In this document: positions 9,943-23,600 of the stretch, piece by piece
How positions within the stretch are numbered: the stretch's first letter is position 1
How the letters are laid out: each line of letters starts with the position of its first letter
Origin: Onchidella celtica
Taxonomy: Eukaryota > Mollusca > Gastropoda > Systellommatophora > Onchidiidae
Reading direction: 5' to 3'
NCBI GenBank assembly: GCA_963931925.1
Contig: OZ007582.1
Location: 24,214,224-24,278,223 of the forward strand
DNA length: 64,000 bases
The notes under the pieces: model-generated
What the model saw: only the letters and a program-made list of their open reading frames with translations
The model's database searches: none
What the model was told of the DNA's origin: nothing
Program-made: the position numbers and the translations under genes

Positions 9943-12900
9943 ATAGAAAATAAAAGGGGGGAGGAGGTTCTGAGTGGATCGGACAGCACAGACTACAAAA
10001 TCGTTCTTTTGAAAGCTGATGTTATCACGTAATTTAATCCTCAAGTACAGATTTATTTTTTTTTTTAAATAGTAACCCAGCTGTTCAACAATGCATTTTC
10101 CTCGTCCTCCACCCAAAAAAGCCTTGTTTTAGCAACGTGACTACCATGTTTTATAAGGACCAACATGAAATCTGATTCTAAATGGTCCACTGCGGTTCCT
10201 GAATAATCGATTAATTAATTTTGTTTTACAGCGAAACAAATGCTGACCACATTAATATTTTGAACTTTCCCATTTAAAATTTAGATATGCTGCCATGTAT
10301 TTTAAAGTTTCAGTCATATCATACTATGTTGGCATATTCAAGCCCTGCTGTCATTATGGCCAGGCCAGTGAAATGTTTTGATATTAGGCCCGAGCGTGCA
10401 GTTCGGGCTTCATGCATATCTTTACACACCCTTGACAACCATGAAAAGTTTGCGTAAAAACAGTAAATCAATATTTGTTCATATTCTGGGGTCATTCTGC
10501 ACGTCTCTAGCATTATAAAAGTAAAATCAAAAGTAGTCCAGGTATTCTGTAATCTGAACCTTGGTTGCAGGAAAAAGCTTGGACATTCTGTAATTTATCC
10601 GGCAAACCTGCTGCTGTCTTAATCTTGTGTCTCTCAAGCTTTCATCTCATCTTACCCGAAGTCCTTGTCTGTAAGTTTGTTGTGTTTTCTTTTCGCTATT
10701 TTCTTCCCTCTAGCTCATTTTTTTTTCACCTGACACCTCCGCCTTTCATCATTCTTGCTTCTTCTTCTTTCTTTCTTCCCTCCTCAATGTTGACTGCATA
10801 GATAGATTTCATTGTTCTTTACAGATCTGTGGTTGGCCATGGTGTCCTCTCCATGGCTTCCCTCTTGCCATATCTACAGTGTAAGCAATGACATGACAAC
10901 TCTCATGATTTCCTCAATGTGATGTGGAGGAATGATAAAAGAATAAAGATGCAAGAAGGTGCTGCGGGGAAAAGAGAAGCGTTGAGGCCATGATTTATCA
11001 TCATTTCCCCAATGCGCCCACGTCACCTAACCACACCCCCAACCATTAGCTTTATATCGCGATATATACAATATAATTTTAATATATGCATTTTTCTTTT
11101 AAACAGAAAATAATATATGTAATTATATGGAGGGCTGGGACTGAGGGAGAGAGGTGGCGGGGCGTTGGAGAAATTTGCTGCGCCATGTCGTACTTCCCTA
11201 GAAATTGATACTGGAACGCTTATCTTCTTTCGACCGTGAAAAAAAAAATCTCTTTGCTCAGCGCATTCTTTTCTTGTTTTTATAGCAGTAATACGTGATT
11301 GCGCATGAGAAAACCCACAATAAGTCGGCAACATGACATTTTGAGTTCTGTACATATAATAAAAGACAAGACATTTCTGATAAATTGAAGTCAGTGACCC
11401 CCCTAAAACAAGATTTTGAGAAAACGGCATTTAATCCTATAAGTGGCAATAGCTAATTGTCCAAGTAACATTGGAGTGATTGTTGTTAGGAGACCGTAGT
11501 CTAATAACTAAGCCGTTATAGAGATCATAGTGAGTAGTGTTCACTGCTCATCTACAGTTTACCCTGTAACATGCCACGGTCCCCTAAACAACAGCCAAGT
11601 TGGAAGTTTGTGTCGGACCCATATTTTTACTTCGAAGCCGTTTTTCTCAAAATCAGCTCTGTCGACTTATTGTGGGTTTTCTCATGCACACTCATTACAT
11701 GTACATGTAACGAGCTGTGAAAGGGATTGTAGTAAGAGAGTGCTAGAGGACCAAAGGTGGGAGAGCGGGATCTGGCCGCAAGGGGGCAGAACGATCTGAG
11801 CAGAGGGTGGGGTGGGAGGTTGGGTTCCAACCAAGGAGCTTAGTTCCAACACATTATGTGCTAAAATAGTGGAGAGAAATTCGACATCTAGAGCTGAAAA
11901 CTACGCAGCCAGTGATTCCGCATAATACATTGACAATCTCACCACTTAGTTCCATCTATTCATGGGCATTCAAACTTGTCAAGTTTGGTTGCAGGAAAAA
12001 AAAACAACACAAAAGCTTCCATTTCAGGGCGTTGAACCTCACTAAAAGCGGACTTGGCGTTGCCCAACCTAATTTCCTCCTCCTTCATCCCCCCTCTTTA
12101 TTTCTGAGCAATATAGTTTGCATGGCGCGATGACGTAATGTGGGGTATTTGCGGGCAATGCAGAAATTTCTCACTTGTAAGAAAATGAAGAGAGAGAGAG
12201 AGAAAAAAAAACCTTCAGCTGTAGATAAAGTCCTGGGAGTGGTGTTTTGGGTGAAAGAATCAAAATTACCCCCAGAAAACACACAAAGGCTAGACAGTTA
12301 CATCCACAGTTTAAAATAATGTTATTCAGAATTCATGGAATTATTCCGTACGTCCAAAACAACCAGCAAGATACACACACGTAATGGGATTTTTTTCTCT
12401 CTCTCTCTCTCTCTTTCAATCGGGCGAAGCAAGACAATTGAGTTTGACGTTTGGTGGAGTTATTTTCTGTTTCTTCATATAATTATGCTGGTTTATTATT
12501 TTGCAGACAATTTTCGTGTATAGAATATAGATCTAGACAAAATTATTCATGAATAGCATTAAGAAAGGCAAATTAAGGTAAGTGTGGTCCTAGTCAACCC
12601 GAGTAGCTTTCCACGAAATGCTGATCTTTTCACATGGGTACGTAAAATCACTCAGCAGTGTTCACGTACAGCTGTCAATCAATGTTTGAAATCTCTACTG
12701 TAGTGTCTGGTTGTGTGGTTTGCGAGATCTTAAATATTTATCTGTGTTTGATAGAATGGATGAGTAGCCAAAGCCACCAAAGAAGTGCAGCGACTATTCC
12801 AATTTTGTACGTTTAATTGACGTATGATTGGGTAGAACACCGAAACTCGCTTAAAACAGAAACAAAACAGAAAGTTTGTCAACAGTTTGGGTTACTTCCC

Positions 12901-13640
12901 CTTTGAGTGCTTTGTCCCGAGCTGGACAAAGCACTTACATGTACTTGTCTTGAAAACCCAGCACCAGAATAGTGATACCAGAAATTGTATCAACTTTTGT
13001 TGTTTTCTATTGTTTCAAACGTGCTTGTCGGAAAACTAACAATGCGGTTTGAGAAACTCTATATTTCTAAAAAAAAAAAAACAACTCCTGCTGACTTATT
13101 ACTGTGCATGGCAGTGCGACCTTTGATATTACCATTACAGACATCACTGGAAGATCACGAAGGTGAGAAGATCTGTGGTGAGACAAAGAGCAGAAATATG
13201 GTCTCTGATAGGCCTTATTTATCATTTTGCCCAGAACTCTGCATTGAAGCCCTCTATTAAGGTGAAGAACCCCGACAGATAGGTGGTCCAAACTGGGTGC
13301 TGGAAATAGATCGGGCAAAATTTGGGGAAACCAAATTCATTCGTGGTGGGCTAGTGGAGAATGGTGAGTCTTAGGCAAGGTGTCTAGCGAAACGGGAATT
13401 TTTTTTTTTTTTTTTGGCACCAGTAATTGTTGTAGAGAGAAGGAAAGTACCAAAAAAAAAATTAAAAAATTGTAAACTACGGACATAAAACATTTATGAA
13501 CATATAAAGCCACATTTAGTTCTTGAATATAAAACCATATACAAGGTACATAAACTTGTAATAACACAAAACATAGAACATATATCATATAATTCATTCA
13601 TACTAATGAAATATTGTTGGATGAACTACGAGTGGGTAAT
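9943..13640. other. Long stretch without a supported gene
   Basis: This region contains an imperfect inverted repeat at about 11230-11770, short (GA)n and (CT)n runs at 12187-12205 and 12395-12416, and homopolymer runs. No reading frame here has both coding character and splice support. Confidence 0.45.
11230..11770. repeat. Imperfect inverted repeat (hairpin-forming)
   Basis: GCATGAGAAAACCCACAATA near 11302 recurs as its reverse complement near 11668. Outside and inside this core, further matching blocks (GAGAAAACGGC near 11418 and GCCGTTTTTCTC near 11637) are also in inverted order. The arms are diverged and the loop is about 200-300 bp. Confidence 0.55.
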
Positions 13641-14268
13641 GTGGTTACTGCGTGGGTTCAATAGTAACTCCCTTAAGGATACACAGGATTAACAAACACA
13701 GGGTTCTGCTGGCAATCTTATTTATTCAAAAAGCCTAACAACGGTATCACTACCAAACAAAAAAAAAGCCAAGAAAAGGAAGCCCAGAAAAAGAAGAGAA
13801 ACCCAGAAAAGAAGCCCAACCAGCCATAAGCTGGAACAAGAGAAAAAGACGAAAATATGATTAGGATATAATGACAACATTAATCAGGCAATCAATGGTG
13901 GACATACATAGTAATAGTATTAAGTATTAAATCAAACAACAACAACATAATATAGAATTTAAGCAATAACCAACTGGATATGTATGCATGGAATAAAATA
14001 GCGCTAAGGTTAATGAATAACAACTACAAGTGGCTATATCATATACACAAGGAGTTTCCTAGTACACTGGCAACATAAACTAATTAATGTACTAATCAAA
14101 GTATGAAGGACATAACGAATGAAGGGGCAAGAACACAATAGTTTCGCTCCACTGAGCCGGTGTAATAGTCTCCAACTTACCCAAAGTCTCTCCGGGTCCT
14201 GCGCTACCGCTACATGCCTTATGGGGCGGGGTGGCGATGGCAAGCGTCGGCAGGCCTCTGAGCTGCTA

Positions 14269-14401
14269 CGGGCCCGGGTTGCTGGGCTGGGTTCACTGTG
14301 CTGTCGGCTCTTGTCTCCGCGTCTATGATGGAGTGTGCTGACACTCGAACTCGCATCTTATTTATGAGCCCGCGCGGACGTCCGAGAGAGCTATTACGTA
14401 G
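14269..14401 (+). repeat. 133-bp direct repeat, outer copy
   Basis: It begins CGGGCCCGGGTTGC and ends GCTATTACGTAG, and is nearly identical to 15137-15270. It lies immediately outside the left arm of the large inverted repeat. Confidence 0.85.
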
Positions 14402-14404
14402 TCT

Positions 14405-15994
14405 CACTCATAGTAGTTTATGGACACTTGGCCGAGTACCATTAATTGGATTATTTCCCTTGTAATACTAGCGCGGGACCCGTTATTCACATCACGGTGA
14501 AAAGCGCGCATTTTGATTGGTCAGTTGGAAATGTTGACCACCGGGCTTCCAACTCTTATATCATGGCTTTAAGTTTCTTACAACTCGCTCCTTCGTTGTT
14601 ATCCACCGACAGAAAGACGGGAACCCGAATTCATTTTTGAGAGTAGACAATACCCTATCGGTACAAAATAGGTACTCATGATAACGTTTGTTATCAATGG
14701 AGATACGTCGTATTAATGGACGAAAGTATCCCGCACAAAATTGTCGAATGTTGTTAGTCCTGACACTTTGAAAATTTATATTAAAACTATTACCGGGTTT
14801 CTGGTATAAGTAGTCAGTTAGAATTTTAGCAGCAAGTTTCTACTTTATAATGGTACCAATTTTGTTGTACTTTGATGCACCTATCCTATTGAAATAATTA
14901 ATAAGAGGGTCTCGGATTTAAAGTAAACTATGAGTTAGACGCATGTTATCCCCGATAAATCCAACCTGGGTCAAGTTTATTCAATTATTGCTGGAGGGGA
15001 CGTTAGAGTAATTTCTGCAGTTTACTGGGATACCTAATTGACTTTTGTGTGCACCCTTTTAACCGTACTGTAAATTCGATTGTGTTAGGACCCTAACCGG
15101 TTATGTTGAAAGGCTCGGACATTGAGTCCAGCCGAACGGGCCCGGGTTGCCGGTCTGGGTTCACTGTGCTGTCGGCTCTTGTCTCTGCGTCTTTGATGGA
15201 GTGTGCTGACCACTCGAACTCGCATCTTATTTATGAGCCAGCGCGGACGTCCCAGAGAGCTATTACGTAGCCAGTATTTGGACGAGTGAAAGGTTCGGAC
15301 GTGGAGTCCAGCCGAACAACATAACCGGTTAGGGTCCTAACACAATCGAATTTACAGTACGGTAAAAAGGGTGCACACAAAGGTCAATTAGGTATCCCAG
15401 TAAACTGCAGAAATTACTCTAACGTCCCCTCCAGCTATAATTGAATAAATTTGACCCAGGTTGGAATTATCGGGGATAACATGCGTCTAACTCATAGTTT
15501 ACTTTAAATCCGAGACCCTCTTATTAATTATTTCAATAGGACATGTGCATCAAAGTACAACGAAATTAGTACCATTATAAAGTAGAAACTTGCTGCTAAA
15601 ATTCTAACTGACTACTTATATAAATTTTCAAAGTGTCAGGACTAACAACATTCGACAATTTTGTGCGGGATACTTTCGTCCATTAATACGACGTATCTCC
15701 ATTGATAACAAACGTTATCATGAGTACCTATTTTGTACCGATAGGGTATTGCCTACTCTCAACAATGAATTCGGGTTCCCGTCTTTCTGTCGGTGGATAA
15801 CAACGAAGGAGCGAGTTGTAAGAAACTTAAAGCCATGATATAAGAGTTGGAAGCCCGGTGGTCAACATTTCCAACTGACCAATCAAAATGCGCGCCTTTC
15901 ACCGTGATGTGAATAACGGGTCCCACGCTAGTATTACAAGGGAAATAATCCAATTAATGGTACTCGGCCAAGTGTCCATAAACTACTATGAGTG
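14405..15994. mobile_element. Large inverted-repeat (fold-back) element
   Basis: The left arm (14405-15107, 703 bp) and right arm (15318-15994, 677 bp) are near-identical reverse complements. The outer ends read CACTCATAGTAGTTTATGG and its complement. The right arm lacks about 26 bp present in the left (around 14795-14820). The 210-bp centre holds a copy of the 133-bp repeat bracketed by two direct 30-bp repeats. Mirror-image ORFs in the two arms (14446-14640 plus, 15759-15953 minus) are a consequence of the palindrome and have no known domain. There is no transposase. It could be a non-autonomous fold-back transposon or a palindromic duplication; no convincing target duplication was found. 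Confidence 0.8.
15137..15270 (+). repeat. 133-bp direct repeat, inner copy in palindrome loop
   Basis: This matches 14269-14401. It is bracketed by two direct copies of a 30-bp sequence (15108-15137 and 15288-15317, beginning GAAAGG and ending CCAGCCGAAC). Confidence 0.85.
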
Positions 15995-16860
15995 GCCGTC
16001 CCTCACTCACGCACCAGAGTTACCATGAAAGCACATTAAAAATAGAAAGTCGTTCATCCTCTCACAGATATTGGTCAAAACGTTACCGTTAGATCTTTAA
16101 AAAAAAAAAAAAGGATGTATTTTCCAGAATCTGGTATGATGATAACACTCAAATAGCCATGTGATAATATTTTAGAAGGCGTTATCAGACCTCTCACCAG
16201 TGAAGGTTCTGTTTTAATTATTGTCCATTTGCATCGAGAACTTTATTTTTGTCGCCGTTTCCCCAGTATATCTCGTACCTTCTTGTCTTCTAGTTGTATC
16301 TCGATCGTTATAGCCAACTGGAAACAAAATTGGTGAAAAGGTAGGAAACTCTCAGTGAGACTGGTAGGAATTCTTTGATCAATACATAATTACCCCCCTT
16401 TTCACTTCATAAATCTTAGTAACTTTATTATCCCGGGAATTTCAACTATCATAAAATGGAAAAGCAGTTATCAGGCTGCAGCTTTCCGTTGCATAGCTCT
16501 GCACTGACCACATAATAACGCTAAACTGGTTGATGCATACATGTATTTTCTAACAGATGGTGGTACAAAGTGGTCAAGTAAATGTTGGGTGAAAGCCCCC
16601 AGGAATTAGTTCCAGTGCATCTCAGTGAATAATAAAAAAAAAAAAAATTGTTTTCTGTAGTCCAGCCAATCAAGTTGATCTCTCGCAACTGTGTGTATGA
16701 CACTGACGGAATGGTTCGGTCCATGGGGATGTCATCTTGCCGTGTCAGAGAGGGAGAAAAACTGGGGAAAGGGAACAAGTATGAAGGTAAGTCTCAAACA
16801 TGACATATTCCCCCCCCCCCCCCCTACCACCACCATCACTACCACACCGCTTTCTCTGTC
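15995..16860. other. Stretch without a gene
   Basis: I see only short open frames and homopolymer runs (poly-A near 16098, poly-C near 16811). No exon is supported. Confidence 0.5.
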
Positions 16861-16879
16861 TCTGTAATATCTCTCTTTC

Positions 16880-17340
16880 TTTTTCGCTTTTTCAATCTCT
16901 CCCACTTTTCTTTCACAATTTCTCGTCCTCTCTCTCTCTTTCTTTCTCTTTCTCTCTTTCTCTCTCTCTCTCTCAATCTCTCGCTCTTTGTTTCTTTCTC
17001 TGTCTTTTCTCTCCCTTTCAATCCTTCAATCTCTTTTTTTTCTCTCTCAATCTCTCTCTCTCTCTCTCTCTCCCTCTCTCTTTTGCTCTCTGTTTCAATT
17101 TCTCTTTCTCTCTCTCTCTTGCTATCTGTTTCAATTTCTCTTTCTCTCTCTCTCTCTCTCTCTTGCTATCTGTTTCAATTTCTCTTTCTCTCTCTCTCTC
17201 TCTCTTGCTATCTGTTTCAATTTCTCTTTCTCTCTCTCTCTCTCTCTTGCTATCTGTTTCAATTTCTCTTTCTCTCTCTCTCTCTCTCTCTTGCTATCTG
17301 TTTCAATTTCTCTTTCTCTCTCTCTCTCTCCCTTAATCCC
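16880..17340. repeat. CT-rich microsatellite and minisatellite
   Basis: The plus strand is almost pure pyrimidine. From about 17081 to 17325 a unit of about 44-50 bp, containing TTGCTATCTGTTTCAATTTC followed by (CT)n, is repeated at least five times with varying (CT)n length. The long Leu/Ser-rich frames across it are repeat artefacts. It lies about 270 bp beyond the stop codon of the vWA gene. Confidence 0.9.
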
Positions 17341-17610
17341 CCCCCCTCTTCTCTCTTAGCTCTGCCCTGTCTCATCTTTCTGTCCCTAACCCTAACCTTT
17401 CCAGTCTGTCACAGTCAGTAGTATTCATTGCTCTGTACTGCCTAAGTGTTACAGTGCCTCAGTACATAATTATTTTCAAGGACTATAACCAGGACAGAAG
17501 AAGACATTTACTTTGAAAACTGCAGCTTCATCACACTTTACTAATACTTCACTTTCGTCGTTGCTTTGGTTCACAGAGGTACATTTCTAGCTTAACTCAC
17601 CCAAAGATCT

Positions 17611-20600
17611 TTACATGCCGAGAATGTTGTAACTCATGAGGTTAGCGTTTTGGCTGATCATGGCCTTGACCTGTACGATGTAGTCCATCAAGCTGCCACA
17701 AACACTCTCCTACAACACAAGACAACGAATGTTCAATGAAAAGTACATTTTTTGTACATTATGTGGTCAAGTGGTACTCTACGTTGACCAGCAATATACG
17801 GCTCAATGTCTAACTCTCATTCAAAATTTGACATTGAAACTAACAAATGCACGATATGAACTAACAAAATACACTTGCGCGAATACGAAAAAACATAGCC
17901 TACGTCTTACAGATTTTGATAAGCCAAGGCCATCATTAAAAACAAAATGCTTTAAAATGGAACACCGTTATGAATTCTTGTCTGTACACATAAAAATCAT
18001 GAAAATTTGTTGGAAAGGTCATGTATCCATTAGTGCAAAAAAAAATCTTCGTTTCGTGCATTTCAGACAATGTCTGAAGAACTTGATCCCATTGTGAAAA
18101 ACGGAGTCTCGGAGTGTATCGGCGAGAACGATTTTAATTACAGTAAAGCCGGAACTATCACTGAAATAGGCGCGTCACTCACAATACTTTACAGTACCAA
18201 CAAAGAGCGTGTAGATTGGGGCTTAAACAACATAATTATGTGACAATTGTTTCAGATTGGTCCACACGCTGTTGTTCCTATGACCATCTGATTATGTCTG
18301 TGAAAAAAAAAGCACAATGATCAGTTCAGTTCAGTACGGGTTATAGTTATCCACTACCTCAATTTAGAACTATTTTCTTTGACATGCAGTGAGAAACACT
18401 ATGATTGCAAGAAATTTTTTCATTATTATAACATTGACATGTTGGTGGGTAAGGCAGAGACTGACGACATGTTCCGCCTACAGCTACGATGTTGTCACGC
18501 TAAGGAGTGAAACAGTCCAAACCTGGTGTAGACGCCAGACTGATGGCTCGCCGCCCATAACTGTTGCTTCACACTAACACAATAGGCACTGTTTACTGAG
18601 AAAGACCGTCTACAAATAAACAAAACCAGCTTACTTTCAGACCGCCAAAGAAGTATTCCAGCTGCTGCTGTTTAGTGGAGTTCGCAATCTGCCTGGCAAC
18701 AGTGGCCGGATCAACATTTTTGTTCATTGTCTGCATTGTCTTCTCAATGTTACAATTTTCTTCTTCGCCCGGTGTCCAGGACTCATCCTAAAGAGTAGAT
18801 AGTGGGGTTAGTGATGGAGTTAATAATACCAACAATAGAGGAGGTGGAGTATGAAGGTAGCATGAGTAGGTAGGAAATTGTTCACGGTAGATTGCCGTGC
18901 AGAGTAATTTTCGAGATAAAACAGTGACGTCCTAATAAAATCACATTAAAGTACTTTTTCACGGTCGGTGTACTAAATGTTAACCTAGACTTCCAACTGC
19001 CAAGTACTTTTCTACAGTGCCCCAAAACCTTCGATAAAACACGCCACTGTGCTTATTTTAAAAAAAGTACTCTACTGGTCTGTACAGCAAGACCCTCTTT
19101 TAGCCATTGTTCACTTCAACTTCTCACCGAAAGACATCCTTAACTTTCTGATGTTTGTAATTTATTAGAAGTGTTTGTGGTTTTACTACTACGTTAAGGC
19201 TCGTGTCCCGACCGTTACTTTGGACCATAAAGTCCTGATCGCTCACTATAAGTCTAAATTAAATGCACTGTTATTGGCTTTTTTAATAAAACATGTTCTC
19301 TGAAATAACTTGTAAATAAGGACAGGACAAGTGATAGAAGTAGGGGAAAGGCAAAAAGGTAAGATATTTCAATGATATAGACGAAAAGGGGTGGGGTGTG
19401 TGTGTGTGTGTGTGTGGGGGGGGGGGTTACTGTCTTACACCATGCACCATCAGCATTCTAACGTCTTCACTGTGTTCACCGAGAGGGCAAAACTTGATCA
19501 TTTCGGATGTAACCTGCAAAATGAAATTGATAATGTTTTTGCTTAACCAACATCTTTCACATTCTAGGACCTTCGTGGCGATGACGTTTATTTCTTACAT
19601 CATTTTGTGCAAATAATAAATGCCCGTATATGTGAGGGAGGTCATGGTTTTAGTGATTAAGTTCAATGAACAGTAGAAATTGAATTAGGAACAAACAGTC
19701 TCTACTTTATCATCGTTCATTCTAGATTTGATTTATACATTTACAAAATGCGGCATTTCCTTTTTTACATTAATATTATTAATATCGATTGACTACTTCT
19801 TGAACGAAAAAGACTGCACTTGATACGGTAATTTGCAAGATTAATACATTTGCAAGTACAAGAATGAAGATGCATTAAAATATTATCAGTATGTACATTC
19901 GAATCCAAAATATTAGTAAACTCTAATATTGTATAATACTTTAGTCGATTTCTGTAAAGTATCGGCAATTCATAGTTAGTGTAACTGGCTATCTGACTAA
20001 ATTCCTGTAATAATTGACGGCATAGATACATCCAGGAAATCTATATCGTTTGTTTATTGACGCCCCCCGGGTAAAAGAGCCTAAAAATGGAAGTTTTATG
20101 CTATGGACAATTTAGACAGAAAGACTATCAAATGTAAAAAGTAGATATGCCCGTGTGCGCGCTGCCTGTGTATGATCATGAGGAACATCATTTTAAAATA
20201 ATATTTACAGCTATCAAGGCCTTCCAAGTATAGTTTCACCTTCAGACTTATTTGCTTACGCTGTTGCTTACGTGCAGACAAACTGACTAGCTTGTGTGCC
20301 AAACAAATGTCCAGGCTTAATTGGCTCATTACAGACAGTTCAAATGATCGAAAAAGAGGTTGCATTTTTTGTGTCATACCTTAAACATGAAGTGATGTTT
20401 CATTTCCGTCATGGCATCTTGCATTTTGCTCATCTTACCGAGCCATTCATTCATCCTGTTCAAAGACACAGAGAGGTATCCATGGAATAGAAATACAGAC
20501 TAACCAACATCTTTCCCCTTCAGCTCTGTTTCTTCAGACTCTCACCCTCAACTCCGTCCCTGACAGGGAGAGGGCTGAGAGACAGTTTTTGGAAACAGCC

Positions 20601-23600
20601 TGACGTGCTGCAAAACATCGTGTAAGTGGAAATTTCTCTTTTCTGAATCTCAGTCTCATCAGCCATACCGCGTCTGCCTACATATCTGATTGTCTGCCTG
20701 TAGATTGGTCTGCTTGTGTATGTATCTGTCATGTCGCCATTGGGCGCCTGTCACAACTATCGTTCATTCACAGGAAAACTTACTCGTTCCATTTCTCCTT
20801 CATGTACACAGTATTTTCCCTTCCTTTCTCCATCTTGTGTTTCTCCTCATCTTTCCTCTTCATATCCTCCTGCAAAACACGGTAAGTTAAAGTCAGCATT
20901 AGTTTACACTTACGGCATACATAACATACTTATAATTTACTTGCTGGCCCCAAAGAGTGATCTGGTAAATGCCAATGCAAAAATGGACAATCTAAAAAAA
21001 CAACAAAAAGTGCAGTTTATTTGCGGATTTCGTCAATTAAACAACAATTCCCACGTACATGCAATACACATAACGAGGCAGCAGGAAAATGCTCAGGCTC
21101 AGAAATATTTTATTTTAACAATGGTTGCAGACTTAATTTTCCAATGTAAATGCAAATAGAAATGTGAAAGAACAAGTTGGCAATGAACCTGCAATTAAAA
21201 TATATTTCAGACATTTCCAAATCTGTCTCTGTTCAAGTTCTCCGGCCAAAAAAGTTAAACATGGAAATTTACAAACGAGTATTACAACTGACTCACCTCC
21301 ATTTTGGTGAATCTTTCAAGCATCTTATGAGCAGATTCTCGCTCTTCTTTCATATACTGTTGCTCTGCGCACCATTTCAAATAAGTTTGCCAGTCAAATT
21401 GTGCTGGAGACATGATAATACGTTTGTCATGCATAAAACATTAAGTGTGTGTAAGAAACATGTGTTCGTTCCTGTATGTGAAACTGAAAATGGGGAGAAG
21501 GAGAAGTCACAGTGATGAAATAATAAGCTTGTTCAGTATAACATATTAAACAAAGAGACGAGGGAAAGGTGAGCATCATAGAAGATTTGTCTTTACATCT
21601 TCAATTGTTGATTGCTAAAGTGCAAAGTTGTCCGTAACTTATAAAACTCTAGCCCCCCTCCCCCACTTCCTTCCGTTGGTGAGTATATATCAGTATCAAC
21701 ACAAACAAAATGGATTCTTTATTGGCGACCTGTGACAACGAAATCTGTGTCCTGAATAAATCTCCAACACGGCTCACTGTATGCAACACTTGAGCCCGCT
21801 CATTCAAGGACTGGCTACTATTCCTTTAACAAGGATGGTGCTCTACTCAAAAGCCCGAGTCATTTTTACCTTTTGCATATAGTGCAAAATTCCTTCAGTA
21901 ATTAAGTATCGTTGAGCGAAGAGACCCTGGTCACTATCCAACACTTACCTGATGATCCACTTGTAGAGATCCCACCGCCTTGTTCAATAGTTACTGCGGA
22001 TAAGGAAGGAAATCAGTTCACAAGCTGATCATAGCAATTGAAGAGAACGTGTACACTCTACTACTAAGATCATCGAATCTTCTGATCAGTTTCCTTTGTC
22101 ATCCTGGCAGTTTCTTTGCACTAACATTGTTTGCACCTCTATCAGTTTCGAGGTTTTTCGCAGACCTTTTCAAAACATTGTCGCGGACTGATCGAACTTG
22201 TTTTGTGCTTATTAAACATTCACAGGGGTCATCAGATATTAATTCTATTAATGCAGGCTATTAATTATTATTATTAATTATTACTATTAATATAGGCTAC
22301 CAGCACTTCTGTGACATGCAATTATAATACCGGTACACTAGGATGTTACGGAGCAGCATTTCGCCATTCGTCAAGAAAAGTACACGAGAATTGAAGATGT
22401 CATATAGCAGACAGATTTATAACTAGAATCAAAATATCTTTGTAGAAAGTGACTGCTCTCAACCGCCAGACAGTTTCATTCCATCCCTGTCGTCAAAGGA
22501 ACATCTTTAAATTAGAGAGCTCCCACTTCTTAGCAGTATTTTCAATACACGGTATCAGTAAAGTGTGTTTTTAGTATTTTTTGTATTTTGTGTTTTGTAT
22601 ACTTCTTTAATCCCATTTGGGAAATTTGCATTATTGTCACTGCAGCCAAGTTACAACTGGAGCAGACAGGTCGTCGCCACAGTGCACCGCCGGCAAGCTT
22701 TTTTGTTGGAGGGGGGCGGGGGCAACAGTATTGGTGCATGAACAATATCATTTTGAGTGACACTCATAACTCACTGTCACAAGTCCTCCTTTCCACGGCC
22801 TCTTTAATTGTATCAAGCACATCAAAGTTCTCAACCTGGAAGACGTTGCTCTGATTGGCTGTAATTTTCAGCAGTTCCTCTGGGTCTACATCATTTCCTA
22901 CTCCAATAGCCAACACAAGAGCTCCCATTTTGCGGAGTTCATTAGCCTGTTCTCGGAGATGTTTAAAATTGCCTTTCACATCTTTTAAGTTTGATCCGAA
23001 ATGCCGAGTCCAAATAATAAATTCTATATTATAATAAAATATACTACAATATATATTCGCAAATATTGTCATCAAAATAAACAGAGCCTGCACTTATTAC
23101 ATTATATGATGGCTTAGTAGAAGCGACGTTGAGCTGAAGTTCCAGCTGTTAACATAGTTAGCTTTTTTAATATTGTTAACTGGCTGGCACAGACTGAATG
23201 GCTGGATGACGAAGGCAATAACAATATAATAAATTTAACACTATAAATCAAACAACACACAAGCATGCCGCGCGAACACATACATACATACACATATACA
23301 GACGCGCACGTACACACTGTATACACGAGTTGTTAGACCACATACGACTTGGACAGAGATCTGAATGAATGACTAATTTATTAATTATTGCTGCAGTTTG
23401 AAGGGGAAAAAATGAAGGATGATAATGATGAAAAATTTTCCTGTCATTTACCCCCTTTTCCGTTTCCCCAGGTTGGTTAGATCTGCCGTCAGTGGTGACC
23501 ATCACAATCTTCACAGCGCCATATCTGCCACCCTTCTCAGATCTAAAGATGAGGAAAGATATAAATTATAATCTTAAAATGGACAATCTTGTTCTCCACT

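Noticed and set aside
14446-15953. Pair of near-identical 64-aa frames, one on each strand
   Set aside because: They mirror each other because they lie in the two arms of the palindrome; no domain, and no evidence of selection on the frame.
16800-17421. Leu/Ser/Phe-rich open frames over the CT tract
   Set aside because: They are low-complexity artefacts of (CT)n repeats, present in all three plus-strand frames.
22780-23093. 109-aa minus-strand frame starting at 23093
   Set aside because: Its first 50 codons are intron sequence. The vWA exon begins at 22946, after an AG acceptor that restores the expected spacing between the TDG and AIGVG motifs.
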